Source: Pseudothermotoga_B sp051235805 (GTDB lineage: Bacteria; Thermotogota; Thermotogae; Thermotogales; DSM-5069). Taken from it: DNA of 64,000 bases. Where the stretch lies: the NCBI RefSeq assembly GCF_051235805.1, contig NZ_JBPNXV010000001.1, positions 434,001 to 498,000 on the forward strand. Reading direction: 5' to 3'. The position numbers and the translations under genes are program-made. Numbering within the stretch: position 1 is the first letter of the stretch; each line of letters begins with the position of its first letter. The notes below the pieces were generated by a model. That model ran no database searches and had not been told where the DNA came from. It saw nothing but the letters and a program-made list of their open reading frames with translations. Below are positions 18,353-26,781 of the stretch, piece by piece.

Positions 18353-18997
18353 TTGGCATTTGACTTTGTTGACTTCAAGATGACAAAAGAAGGTCTTGTG
18401 TTGGTGATAAAGGACTACGAAGATTTTGAAACAGTCGCACATCAACTCACATCGCGCATATCTCAAATGAGTGGTTTTTTTGCAACTGGTGACAAGATCA
18501 TGCTGATGATTGAGAACAACGAAAAACATTCCCAGGATATGCCGAAGATAGTTTCCATCATAAAGCAAATGGGCTTGGAAGTGTCGCAAATACTGATGGG
18601 AGCAACAGCGGGTGAAAGTATAAATGTTCGTGGAAGAATGAAGATGGTGCAAGAGGGTGAGACGAAATCGGGGACGAAGGTCATAAAGAAGAATCTTCGA
18701 TCCGGCCAGGCTCTGATACACCCCGGAGATGTCATAGTAATCGGCAATGTTCACTCTGGCTCTGAGATCATGGCGGGTGGTTCTATAGCAATCTTCGGCG
18801 AGGCAAAAGGTATCCTGCGAGCCGGATTGAACGAAGGTGATCAAGCAGTTATAGCTGCTCTGTCTATATATCCCACCTTGATTCAAATCTCTGGACACAT
18901 ACTCAGAGAGATGGAGCCTTACAACGAACCTGTTGTGATACACGTGAAGGAAAACAAAGTTGTCGTTGAGAAGGCAAGAGATGTAAAATTCCAGTAG
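18353..18997 (+). CDS. minC: Septum site-determining protein MinC
   Basis: About 214 residues. The C-terminal MinC beta-helix is clear: SGQALIHPGDVIVIGNVHSG and GGSIAIFGEAKGILRAGLN. The N-terminal FtsZ-interacting domain is shorter and more divergent. MinC blocks FtsZ ring assembly away from midcell. Start is TTG at 18353 (or 18347) behind CGGGGGTGAT. minC followed by M42 peptidases is the order I recall in Thermotoga maritima. Confidence 0.93.
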   Translation: MAFDFVDFKMTKEGLVLVIKDYEDFETVAHQLTSRISQMSGFFATGDKIMLMIENNEKHSQDMPKIVSIIKQMGLEVSQILMGATAGESINVRGRMKMVQEGETKSGTKVIKKNLRSGQALIHPGDVIVIGNVHSGSEIMAGGSIAIFGEAKGILRAGLNEGDQAVIAALSIYPTLIQISGHILREMEPYNEPVVIHVKENKVVVEKARDVKFQ

Positions 18998-19004
18998 AGG
19001 AGTG

Positions 19005-20015
19005 ATGAAGTTGGATGCAAAAGAACTCATAAAACAGCTTTCAACCCTGGATGGTCCCTCTGGTTATGAAAGAGATGTATTGAGGTTCATAGAAAGTCAG
19101 ATCAAACCTTTTGTTGATAGGGTATGGTACAACAAGGTGGGCACGTTGATTGCACAGAAAGATGGCGCGGGAAAGGGAAAACTTGGGATCTTTGCACATG
19201 CCGATGAAATTGGGTATGTTATCGCGAAGATAGAAGATGGATCTTTTGCGAGGATTGAGATGATCGGTGGAGTTGATCCGAAGGTTATCTTTGCCCAGAA
19301 AGTCAAGATCTACACGAGGAATGGTGTAGCTAAAGGAATAGTTGGTGTACTTCCACCACATCTCCAGAAAGAAGAACACCGAAGCAAGGTGCCGAGTTTT
19401 GACAGAATCTTTGTCGATTTTTCTTGTAGCGAGGCAGGCAAATATGTTTCGGTTGGGGATATCTGTCTCGTCGATACAAAACCAGTTGAGATGAACGGAA
19501 AGCTCTGTGGTAAGGCAATGGACAACAGAGCCGGATGTGCTTCGTTAATCTTGGCGGCAGAGTTGTTGAAAATGTTGAGAAACTATCAAGATGTGTATTT
19601 CATATTCTCAAGTCAAGAAGAAGTAGCAGGTCCTGGGGCTGTTTCGATTGCGTACGAGCTGAAACTCGACAGAGCAATTGTTGTCGATGTAACTCACGCA
19701 GATGTGAAAATACCAAGTTTACCTCAGATCAAAATGGGTGAAGGACCCGCTCTTTGTGTGGGTCCTGTCATAGACATGGAGTTTCAGTCAAAGTTGCGTG
19801 AAATTGCAGAGAAAAACAACGTCAAAACTCAAATAGAACCGGCACCGGGTAGATCTGGAACCGACACAGACGATGTGCAACTCACAGGAAGTGGCATAAG
19901 AACAGCTCTCATCTCGATTCCGTTGATGTACATGCACACTCCGGTAGAGATTTTGGATCCAAAGGATGTTGAAGAAACTTCAAGGCTGTTGGCTTTAGCG
20001 ACAACGATTCAATGA
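19005..20015 (+). CDS. M42-family aminopeptidase (first of three)
   Basis: 336 residues. Binuclear metal site motifs of M42 (TET) peptidases: HADEIGYV, AMDNRAGC and SSQEEVAGPGA, with the late GRSGTDTDDVQLTGSGI and MHTPVEI. These enzymes form large tetrahedral assemblies that trim peptides from the N-terminus. ATG 19005 is used; GTG 19002 and TTG 19011 are alternatives behind AGAGGAG. Confidence 0.93.
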   Translation: MKLDAKELIKQLSTLDGPSGYERDVLRFIESQIKPFVDRVWYNKVGTLIAQKDGAGKGKLGIFAHADEIGYVIAKIEDGSFARIEMIGGVDPKVIFAQKVKIYTRNGVAKGIVGVLPPHLQKEEHRSKVPSFDRIFVDFSCSEAGKYVSVGDICLVDTKPVEMNGKLCGKAMDNRAGCASLILAAELLKMLRNYQDVYFIFSSQEEVAGPGAVSIAYELKLDRAIVVDVTHADVKIPSLPQIKMGEGPALCVGPVIDMEFQSKLREIAEKNNVKTQIEPAPGRSGTDTDDVQLTGSGIRTALISIPLMYMHTPVEILDPKDVEETSRLLALATTIQ

Positions 20016-20028
20016 AGGAGGGATCATC

Positions 20029-21048
20029 TTGTACCTGAAAGAGCTGACGGAGTTGGACGGTGTATCTGGTAATGAACGATTGGTGAGAGAGTTCATAAGT
20101 GAGAAAATAAAAGATAAAGTCGACGATATGAAGACAGATGTCCTTGGTAATCTCATAGCTTTCAAGAAGGGAACTAAGGGCAAAAGGAAGATAGTCTTGG
20201 CAGCACACATGGACGAGGTTGGTTTCATGATAACGAATATCGAAGACGATGGCACTCTTTCCTTTGCCCCAGTTGGTGGTGTTGAAACCCAAGTTATGCC
20301 CGGAAAGGTTGTCAGAGTCAATGGAAAGATCTTCGGTGCGATCGGCTACAAAGCGATTCATCTACAAGAGAAAGATCAAATCCTTAAACCACCATCGATC
20401 GATCAACTTAGAATCTACATTGGTGCAAAATCAAAAGAGGAAGCGTCAAAGTTGGTGAAGATTGGAGATTATGTTTCTTTCACAACTGCTTACAGTGAAG
20501 AAAACAACCGAGCGGTTGGTAAAGCCTTTGACGATCGTGCTGGTTGTTCCGTTTTGATGGAGATCGCACAGATGAACGAGCGTTACGAAGACGATCTTTA
20601 CTTCGCCTTCGTTGTGCAGGAAGAAGTTGGGCTCAGAGGTAGCGCAGTTGTGGTAGAACAGATTCACCCAGATATAGCTATAGTAATAGAAGGTACCACA
20701 GCCGGTGATGATCCTGAGCTTCCAGAGTACCAATGGGCAACTCATCTTGGAGATGGTCCTGCAATAACTTTTATGCACAGAGGTTATGTGGTGAATAAAA
20801 GGGTTTATGAATCCATAGTAGCAGTTGCCCAAAAGCATTCAATACCTCATCAAGCAAAGAGAAGAACGGCAGGTGGAACCGATGCCGCGCGTTTTGCAAG
20901 AACAGGTGCTGGTACTGCGGCTGGAGTTGTCTCTGTTCCTTCGAGGTACATTCACAGCCCCGTCTCGATGATCGATTTGAATGACTACAGTAACACGGTT
21001 CTTTTGATTAGAAAAATACTCGAAGAAGGGGAGGCATTTGCAAGATGA
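20029..21048 (+). CDS. M42-family aminopeptidase (second of three)
   Basis: 339 residues. HMDEVGFM, AFDDRAGC and VQEEVGLRGS provide the M42 metal ligands and catalytic Glu; C-terminal GGTDAARFARTGAGT and HSPVSM follow. TTG start behind GGAGGG, 13 bp after the first copy. It is a diverged paralogue, not a recent duplicate, since residues differ throughout. Confidence 0.94.
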   Translation: MYLKELTELDGVSGNERLVREFISEKIKDKVDDMKTDVLGNLIAFKKGTKGKRKIVLAAHMDEVGFMITNIEDDGTLSFAPVGGVETQVMPGKVVRVNGKIFGAIGYKAIHLQEKDQILKPPSIDQLRIYIGAKSKEEASKLVKIGDYVSFTTAYSEENNRAVGKAFDDRAGCSVLMEIAQMNERYEDDLYFAFVVQEEVGLRGSAVVVEQIHPDIAIVIEGTTAGDDPELPEYQWATHLGDGPAITFMHRGYVVNKRVYESIVAVAQKHSIPHQAKRRTAGGTDAARFARTGAGTAAGVVSVPSRYIHSPVSMIDLNDYSNTVLLIRKILEEGEAFAR

Positions 21049-22049
21049 TAGACCTGATCAAAGAATTAACGGAGGCTTATGGTCCAAGTGGCAGAGAAGA
21101 AGAGGTTCACAGTCTGTTGCTTCGCGAACTGGAAGGTCACATTGATGGTTACAAATTTGACAATGTTGGAAACTTGTTGGTGTGGAAATCGGGTTCCAGT
21201 GGAAAGAAGATTCTCCTTGATGCACATGCAGATGAAATTGGTCTTGTCGTGACGAATATTGATGATAGGGGTTTCTTGAGGGTCGAGAGCGTTGGTGGTG
21301 TACCACCTCATGCTTATGTTGGACACAGGGTTCGATTTCCCAACGCTGTTGGTGTTGTCTACGTAGAAGGAGAAACAGAAGAAGAAAGAAAGAAAAACTT
21401 CACCAGCTTGAATCTCGACAACATGTTTGTCGACATAGGAGCAAGAAATCGTGATGAAGCGATGAAGATAGTACCAATAGGTTCTTTTGGTGTGTACGAT
21501 TCTTATTTCTACACAAACGGTGATCTACTCGTAAGCAAAGCTATGGATGATCGTGTAGGTTGTGCAGTGATCGTTGAGGTTCTCAAAAGAGTCAAGAAAC
21601 CTCTCAACACAATCATAGGATCTTTTACAGTTCAAGAAGAGGTTGGACTGATTGGTGCATCTGTAGCGGCTTATTCCTTGGTGCCTGATGTGTGTATTGC
21701 AATTGATGTGACAGACTCTTCAGATTACCCGAAATCCTTCAAAAGACACTCGATGACTTTGAGAAAGGGACCGGCGATAAAGGTCAAAGACAGGGCTTCG
21801 ATAAGCAACAGAGAGATCGTTGAGAAACTTGTTCAAATTGCAGAACAGGAAAAGATTCCGTACCAGATGGAAGTACTCACCTTCGGGGGCACGAACGCAG
21901 CAGCTCTTCAGAGAACCAGAGCAGGAATACCTTCTGCGACGGTTTCGATTCCAACAAGGTATGTACACTCTCCGAGTGAGATCGTCTGTTTGGAGGATGT
22001 TCATAATGCCGTGGAATTACTTTTGAATTACGCGGGGAAGGGAGTGTAA
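21045..22049 (+). CDS. M42-family aminopeptidase (third of three)
   Basis: 334 residues. HADEIGLV, AMDDRVGC, VQEEVGLIGA, GGTNAAALQRTRAG and HSPSEI mark an M42 peptidase. ATG overlaps the stop of the second copy (ATGA). Three adjacent paralogues could give mixed assemblies or complementary residue preferences; specificity cannot be read from sequence here. Confidence 0.94.
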   Translation: MIDLIKELTEAYGPSGREEEVHSLLLRELEGHIDGYKFDNVGNLLVWKSGSSGKKILLDAHADEIGLVVTNIDDRGFLRVESVGGVPPHAYVGHRVRFPNAVGVVYVEGETEEERKKNFTSLNLDNMFVDIGARNRDEAMKIVPIGSFGVYDSYFYTNGDLLVSKAMDDRVGCAVIVEVLKRVKKPLNTIIGSFTVQEEVGLIGASVAAYSLVPDVCIAIDVTDSSDYPKSFKRHSMTLRKGPAIKVKDRASISNREIVEKLVQIAEQEKIPYQMEVLTFGGTNAAALQRTRAGIPSATVSIPTRYVHSPSEIVCLEDVHNAVELLLNYAGKGV

Positions 22050-22051
22050 AG

Positions 22052-22756
22052 GTGCCGAAAGGTCAAATTCGACTGACCGAAACTCAAGCTCGAATACTTG
22101 CAATACTGATCATTTTGTTGAGTGTTGGATTTGTCAGCTTTACGCTCGCAACATTTTTTGTGCTGAAGACTCGTTCGCAGATCCAGGTGGAGATAATCGA
22201 ATTGCCACCACCCAAGATTGAGGTACCAACCAGTACCAGTACTACGAACCAGTCGACAGAATATGTCACACCTGCTCTTTACAGAATAGAAGAGTTTGAC
22301 TACAGAAAACTGGTTACTCAAGCGACGGAAGTTGTTGAAAGAGGGGCAGCTTTGTCTGTTTATATTCTGCAATCAGATGATGCCCTTAAGCTCATCAGAG
22401 GTTCGAATCTGCCCTTTTTGATCTGCCAATCTTCCAAAGACGCTTACACCGTGGCAATCGTCGGTGAGTACAGTTTTCAAGGTCTAACTCCCATGCGCAC
22501 TCTTTATGGTGTCTTGGTACTCTCGGTGGTTAACAAAGAAGCAGCTCTTGAGAGGACACTCGCCCTTAGAAGTGCTGGTTATCCAGCTTATTTGATGCAT
22601 TTTGTGCGTGATGGGCGCGACTGGTATTCGCTCGTTGTTGGAGCCTTCAGTGAAGTAAACGGTGCGGAAGATTTCAATGCAAAACTCAATTGGACAGAAG
22701 TGATGAGGATCGCTGGCACCCAGCGGCCTGGATATGTGGGGCGTGTAACGCCTTGA
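22052..22756 (+). CDS. Membrane-anchored protein with SPOR-like C-terminal domain
   Basis: 234 residues: a cytoplasmic N-terminus, one membrane helix (about 15-41), a Pro/Thr-rich linker (about 50-72), and a C-terminal domain with GYPAYLMHFVRDGRDWYSLVVGAF, the pattern of peptidoglycan-binding SPOR repeats. GTG start 2 bp after the third M42 gene. A role at the division site would fit with minC upstream but is inference. Confidence 0.75.
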   Translation: MPKGQIRLTETQARILAILIILLSVGFVSFTLATFFVLKTRSQIQVEIIELPPPKIEVPTSTSTTNQSTEYVTPALYRIEEFDYRKLVTQATEVVERGAALSVYILQSDDALKLIRGSNLPFLICQSSKDAYTVAIVGEYSFQGLTPMRTLYGVLVLSVVNKEAALERTLALRSAGYPAYLMHFVRDGRDWYSLVVGAFSEVNGAEDFNAKLNWTEVMRIAGTQRPGYVGRVTP

Positions 22757-23298
22757 AGCTTTCGGTCAGCGAAAAGAGGCTCATTTTTCTGGCTTTTGTT
22801 GGTTTGTTGATCATCTTGGGCTTTGCCCTCGAAAAGAACTATGGTAAGACTGAGGAAAGCCAACATGTTGTGGCGAGAAAGACCGTAGAATTTCCGATAG
22901 ACGTCAATTCGGCATCTTATGAGGATTTGCTCGAAATACCTGGGATTGGTCCTGCTAAAGCAAAGGCTGTAATTCAATTCAGGGAACAAAACGGACCATT
23001 TGCCACAGTTGATGACTTGACTAAAGTCTCTGGCATTGGTAGAGTTACCGTTCAGAGAATTGCACCTTATGTCAAAGTTGAAGGTGCAGTCATTACCGAG
23101 AGGACGAAGAAAATAAATGTGAACAAAGCGACGGTGGAAGAACTGATGCAGCTGCCAGGAATTGGAGAGGTTAAGGCAAGCGAGATTATCAAATTCAGGC
23201 AACAAAGAGGGATTTTCAGCAAGCCGGATGATCTTCTCCAGGTTCCGGGAATCGGTCCAAAAACACTCGAGAAGATCAAAGACATGATAACATTTTGA
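22753..23298 (+). CDS. ComEA-like protein with two helix-hairpin-helix units
   Basis: About 181 residues from TTG 22753, which overlaps the previous stop (TTGA). A membrane helix (about 9-25) is followed by two copies of the HhH unit: DVNSASYEDLLEIPGIGPAKA and NVNKATVEELMQLPGIGEVKA, each ending in a second PGIGP/SGIGR hairpin. ComEA binds DNA outside the membrane during uptake. Two tandem units rather than one is a longer variant. An upstream ATG at 22690 would overlap 67 bp and is not favoured. Confidence 0.88.
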   Translation: MKLSVSEKRLIFLAFVGLLIILGFALEKNYGKTEESQHVVARKTVEFPIDVNSASYEDLLEIPGIGPAKAKAVIQFREQNGPFATVDDLTKVSGIGRVTVQRIAPYVKVEGAVITERTKKINVNKATVEELMQLPGIGEVKASEIIKFRQQRGIFSKPDDLLQVPGIGPKTLEKIKDMITF

Positions 23299-23310
23299 GG
23301 AGGTGTTTGT

Positions 23311-23787
23311 GTGAAAAAAACCACTGTACTCTTGGCTGGTGTACTTCTTGCGATGGTTTTGTTGTTCTTGTACGGAGCCACACAAAACGGTCTTAGGGTT
23401 GTGTTTGTGGACGTGAACAAGATTACCCAGGAATACCCAAAGATGATCGAACTCAACGAGCGTTACAAGACGGACTTCCAGTACTACCAAAACAAGTTGA
23501 ACGAGCTGACTAAGGAACTGGAAAGTATGCAAAAGGCAGGGGCTTCACAGGCGGAGCTGGAGAAAAAGCAGGCAGATATACTTGCAAGAAAACAGCAGTA
23601 CGAGCAGCTTTTGCAGAATGAGTATCAGCCAAAGATGCAGCAGGTGATCGAAGAGATCGCTAACAAGGTAGACAAATTTGCAAAAGCCATGGGTTATGAC
23701 TATATCTTGAGTAAACAGGCACTTGTTTATGGTGACGATGCCTACGATATCACAGAGCAGCTTGTGAAATACCTGAAATCGCAATGA
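23311..23787 (+). CDS. OmpH/Skp-like periplasmic chaperone
   Basis: 158 residues with a signal peptide, then VFVDVNKITQEYPKMIELNERY and a long coiled coil rich in Gln/Lys/Glu, ending KAMGYDYILSKQALVYG..DITEQLVKYL, the OmpH (Skp) pattern. Skp escorts outer membrane proteins. In this lineage the likely clients are toga porins and anchors. GTG start behind GGAGGTG; overlaps lptB by 4 bp. Confidence 0.9.
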   Translation: MKKTTVLLAGVLLAMVLLFLYGATQNGLRVVFVDVNKITQEYPKMIELNERYKTDFQYYQNKLNELTKELESMQKAGASQAELEKKQADILARKQQYEQLLQNEYQPKMQQVIEEIANKVDKFAKAMGYDYILSKQALVYGDDAYDITEQLVKYLKSQ

Positions 23788-24494
23788 ACAAGATAGAATG
23801 CCATGGTCTTGTAAAAAGGTTTGGTAGAAAGATCGTCGTCGACCACGTTGATCTGCAAGTTGAGCAAGGTGAGGTCGTCGGTCTCTTGGGTCCAAACGGT
23901 GCTGGTAAGACGACGATCTTCAACATGATTTTGGGCGTCGTCATTCCCACAGAGGGCAAGATAATATTTTCCGGGACAAATATCACCAATATTCCTGTTA
24001 GCCGAAGGGCAAGATTTGGAATCACTTATCTTCAACAAGAAACTTCTGTTTTCGGTGGTATAAAGGTCTTTGAGAATGTCGAACTGGTTCTGAGATTCTA
24101 CGTAAAGGACCCTATGAAGAGAAAAGATAGGACAGAAGAACTGCTGAAAGAGTTTGGTATATGGGAACTCAAAGACCAATACGCGAGCGATCTATCTGGT
24201 GGAGAGAAAAGACGCTTGGAACTTGCACGCATGATGGCGCTCAACCCATCTTTCTTATTGCTTGATGAACCGTTCGTCGGAATTGATCCAAAGACAGTAA
24301 AAGACATTCAACATATGATTCGTTCCTTGAAGGCGAGGAACATCGGTATCATAGTCACCGATCACACGGTCGATGCTTTAGCGCAGGTGGTGGATAGACT
24401 CTACATAATTCACAAAGGAAAGATCATCGCACAAGGAGATCCACAAGAAGTACTTCAAGATAAAACGGTTAAGGAGGTCTATCTCGGCACATGA
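23784..24494 (+). CDS. lptB: LptB-like ABC transporter ATPase
   Basis: 236 residues with Walker A GPNGAGKT, signature LSGGEKRRLELARMMA and Walker B FLLLDEPFVGID. The family specific segment GITYLQQETSVFGGIKVFENV and C-terminal QGDPQEVLQDKTVKEVYLG match LptB. LptB powers extraction of lipid from the inner membrane toward the outer membrane. No LptF/G genes are adjacent. ATGA overlap with the OmpH gene links it to envelope biogenesis. Confidence 0.92.
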   Translation: MNKIECHGLVKRFGRKIVVDHVDLQVEQGEVVGLLGPNGAGKTTIFNMILGVVIPTEGKIIFSGTNITNIPVSRRARFGITYLQQETSVFGGIKVFENVELVLRFYVKDPMKRKDRTEELLKEFGIWELKDQYASDLSGGEKRRLELARMMALNPSFLLLDEPFVGIDPKTVKDIQHMIRSLKARNIGIIVTDHTVDALAQVVDRLYIIHKGKIIAQGDPQEVLQDKTVKEVYLGT

Positions 24495-25015
24495 ATGTCG
24501 CGGTTGTTGGATACTCTGGTTCTGTTGAGCGCGAACCCGTTTTGAGGATAGCAGAGCTTTGTATCAATCTTGGCAAGGCACTTGCCACGAATGGCCATAC
24601 GGTTTTCTGTGGTGGGAGAGATGGTGTAATGGAACTCGTTTCAAGGGGTGTCAGGGAAGCTGGTGGTACAGTTGTAGGGGTTCTTCCGGTGCACGAGAGT
24701 GGTAACGAACACCTCTCTTTGAGAATTAAAACCCCTTTCGACAATATAACGCGTTCTTTGGTGTTGATCGAGAGCAGTGATGTCATCGTCTCGGTTGGCG
24801 GTGAAGTTGGTACAGCTGTAGAAGTACTTATGGCTTATGCAAGGGCTAAACCGATTATACTATTGCTTGGTAGTGGTGGTTGGACTGACAGATTTTCAGA
24901 GGTTCTCATTGATGACAAATATCTTGATTCAAGAAGAAACGTAGCTGTTTTGAAAGCGAGAACCGTTGAGGAAACCATCAGAATAATCGGAGACATTGGG
25001 AGGCAAGTGAAATGA
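24491..25015 (+). CDS. LOG-like Rossmann nucleotide-binding protein (TIGR00725)
   Basis: 174 residues: VAVVGYSG at the N-terminus, VFCGGRDGVMELVSRGVREAGG and SVGGEVGTAVEVLMA, matching TIGR00725 proteins related to LOG phosphoribohydrolases. The usual PGGxGTxxE is SVGGEVGTAVE here. Function is unassigned. Overlaps lptB and gltX by 4 bp each. Confidence 0.85.
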   Translation: MNVAVVGYSGSVEREPVLRIAELCINLGKALATNGHTVFCGGRDGVMELVSRGVREAGGTVVGVLPVHESGNEHLSLRIKTPFDNITRSLVLIESSDVIVSVGGEVGTAVEVLMAYARAKPIILLLGSGGWTDRFSEVLIDDKYLDSRRNVAVLKARTVEETIRIIGDIGRQVK

Positions 25016-26415
25016 ATGACGTGCGACTCAGGTTTGCACCAAGTCCGACAGGTCATCTTCACGTTGGTGGTGCAAGAACTGCTCTTTTCAACTGGCTGTA
25101 TGCCAGAAAGATGAACGGAAAGTTCATTCTGAGGATAGAAGATACAGATCTTCAGAGGTCGACAAGAGAATCTGAAATGGCCATCATTGAATCTCTGAAA
25201 TGGCTTGGCATTGACTGGGATGAAGGACCAGATGTTGGTGGAGAATTCGGGCCCTACAGACAAAGTGAGCGTGTGACAAAAGGCATATACGATCATTACG
25301 CTCAGCTATTAGTACAAAAACAGATGGCTTATTACACCGTTTATGACAAAGTAGACAGGAAAAAACCTATTCTAAACTCCTTTGAGTATCCAAAATCTTA
25401 TGCAGAACAAGGGCACGATATAACTGTTTCGTTCAAAGTGCCAGAGGGAATCACAAGATTCTACGATCTTCTAAAAGGTGACATGGAGTTTCAGAATTCA
25501 ACGATCGAAGATTTTGTGATGATAAAGTCTGATGGTTTTCCAACTTACAACTACGCTGTCGTAATCGATGACCACTTGATGGGTATCACACACGTGTTCA
25601 GGGGTGAAGACCATCTGTCTAACACTCCAAAGCAGGTGATGCTTTACGACGCTTTTGGCTGGGAATATCCCAAGTTCATGCACATACCGCTGATTCTTGG
25701 ATTTGACAGAACACCTTTGAGCAAAAGACACGGTGCAACTTCCGTCGAACATTTCAGAGGCATTGGCATACTGAACAAAGGACTGATGAATTACCTTGCT
25801 CTACTCGGTTGGAGTGTTGGAGAAGAAGAAATCTTTGATGTAAAAACCAAGCTTGAAAGCTTTGATCCATCGAGTATATCCAACAAGGGAGTTGTCTTTG
25901 ATCCTCAGAAACTCGAGTGGGTAAACGGTAAGCACATGAGAACTATGGAAGTTGAGAGACTTTGGGAAGAGTTTGTCGAATGGACTCAGTTCACCGGCAA
26001 AAAGGTGCCTCAAATAGAGAAAGAGTACGCACTGAAAGTGATATCTATATGCAGAGAAAAGGTCAACACACTTTCACAGCTTTATGATCTGGCTTATCCA
26101 TTCTTTTTTGATGATTATCCCTATGAAGAGAAGCTCATTGATGAGTATCTCAAGGCTCCGTATGCAGGAGAATTACTGAAAAAGGCACTTGAATCTTTCA
26201 GTCAGCTCGATGATTGGTCTGTTCAAGGTACTGAGAAGGTCTGTAGATCACTCTCAGAGCTTCAGATTGCTTCTAAAAACAAGGTCTTTCAACTGCTCAG
26301 GGGCACAGTAACTGGCAAGCTCGTCACGCCTGGTCTTTTTGAGACCTTAGCTGTACTTGGCAAAGAACGCGTTGTTGAACGCATTCAAAGAACGATATTG
26401 CAAGTCAAAAATTGA
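25012..26415 (+). CDS. gltX: Glutamate-tRNA ligase
   Basis: 467 residues, a complete class I GluRS: RFAPSPTGHLHVGGARTALFN (HIGH region), IDDHLMGITHVFRGEDHL, and the KMSKS-like TPLSKRHG. The C-terminal anticodon-binding domain is present. Thermotogales commonly carry two GluRS paralogues, one of which can charge tRNA-Gln for later amidation; which one this is cannot be decided from this window. Confidence 0.96.
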   Translation: MNDVRLRFAPSPTGHLHVGGARTALFNWLYARKMNGKFILRIEDTDLQRSTRESEMAIIESLKWLGIDWDEGPDVGGEFGPYRQSERVTKGIYDHYAQLLVQKQMAYYTVYDKVDRKKPILNSFEYPKSYAEQGHDITVSFKVPEGITRFYDLLKGDMEFQNSTIEDFVMIKSDGFPTYNYAVVIDDHLMGITHVFRGEDHLSNTPKQVMLYDAFGWEYPKFMHIPLILGFDRTPLSKRHGATSVEHFRGIGILNKGLMNYLALLGWSVGEEEIFDVKTKLESFDPSSISNKGVVFDPQKLEWVNGKHMRTMEVERLWEEFVEWTQFTGKKVPQIEKEYALKVISICREKVNTLSQLYDLAYPFFFDDYPYEEKLIDEYLKAPYAGELLKKALESFSQLDDWSVQGTEKVCRSLSELQIASKNKVFQLLRGTVTGKLVTPGLFETLAVLGKERVVERIQRTILQVKN

Positions 26416-26781
26416 ACAAGCGTGATTAGTCCTCTCGTAAGGTTGCAACGGAGTGTTACAATCAAACTTACACATCCATCTTTGGGGGGATGAATATTCT
26501 ATTCATTGCTCGTAGCTATGGATTGCTGGTGAATCCACGATCTTTGAAGCAAACCAGTTGTACAACCGTTCTGCGTTTGCAAGAATCCTTTCGAGAAATC
26601 CTTGAATTGTGAGTTATTTTTCCTCACCCTTACTTCCTTCATCCTTTGAGGAACGATGGGAACCAAGTAGAGACTCTGAAAGCTCTCATTTCAAAATTTC
26701 TTGATCTTTCTAAATGTGGTCTAAAAATCCGCTCAGTAGATTGAAGATGAGGTTGTCAATCAAATTGAGGAGGTGAAGGTT
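26416..26781. other. Intergenic stretch, no gene recognised
   Basis: About 365 bp after gltX. No reading frame of note, no tRNA and no repeat array is visible. A small hairpin CATCC...GGATG lies near 26472-26491. A candidate promoter for the phosphatase is TTGATC at about 26701 with AAAAAT/TAAAAA some 15-17 bp later; this is weak. The rest may be decayed sequence. Confidence 0.4.

Noticed and set aside
22588..23532. 314-codon minus-strand frame opposite the ComEA-like and OmpH genes
   Set aside because: The plus-strand genes have clear domains, ribosome sites and operon spacing; the antisense product has no recognisable features.
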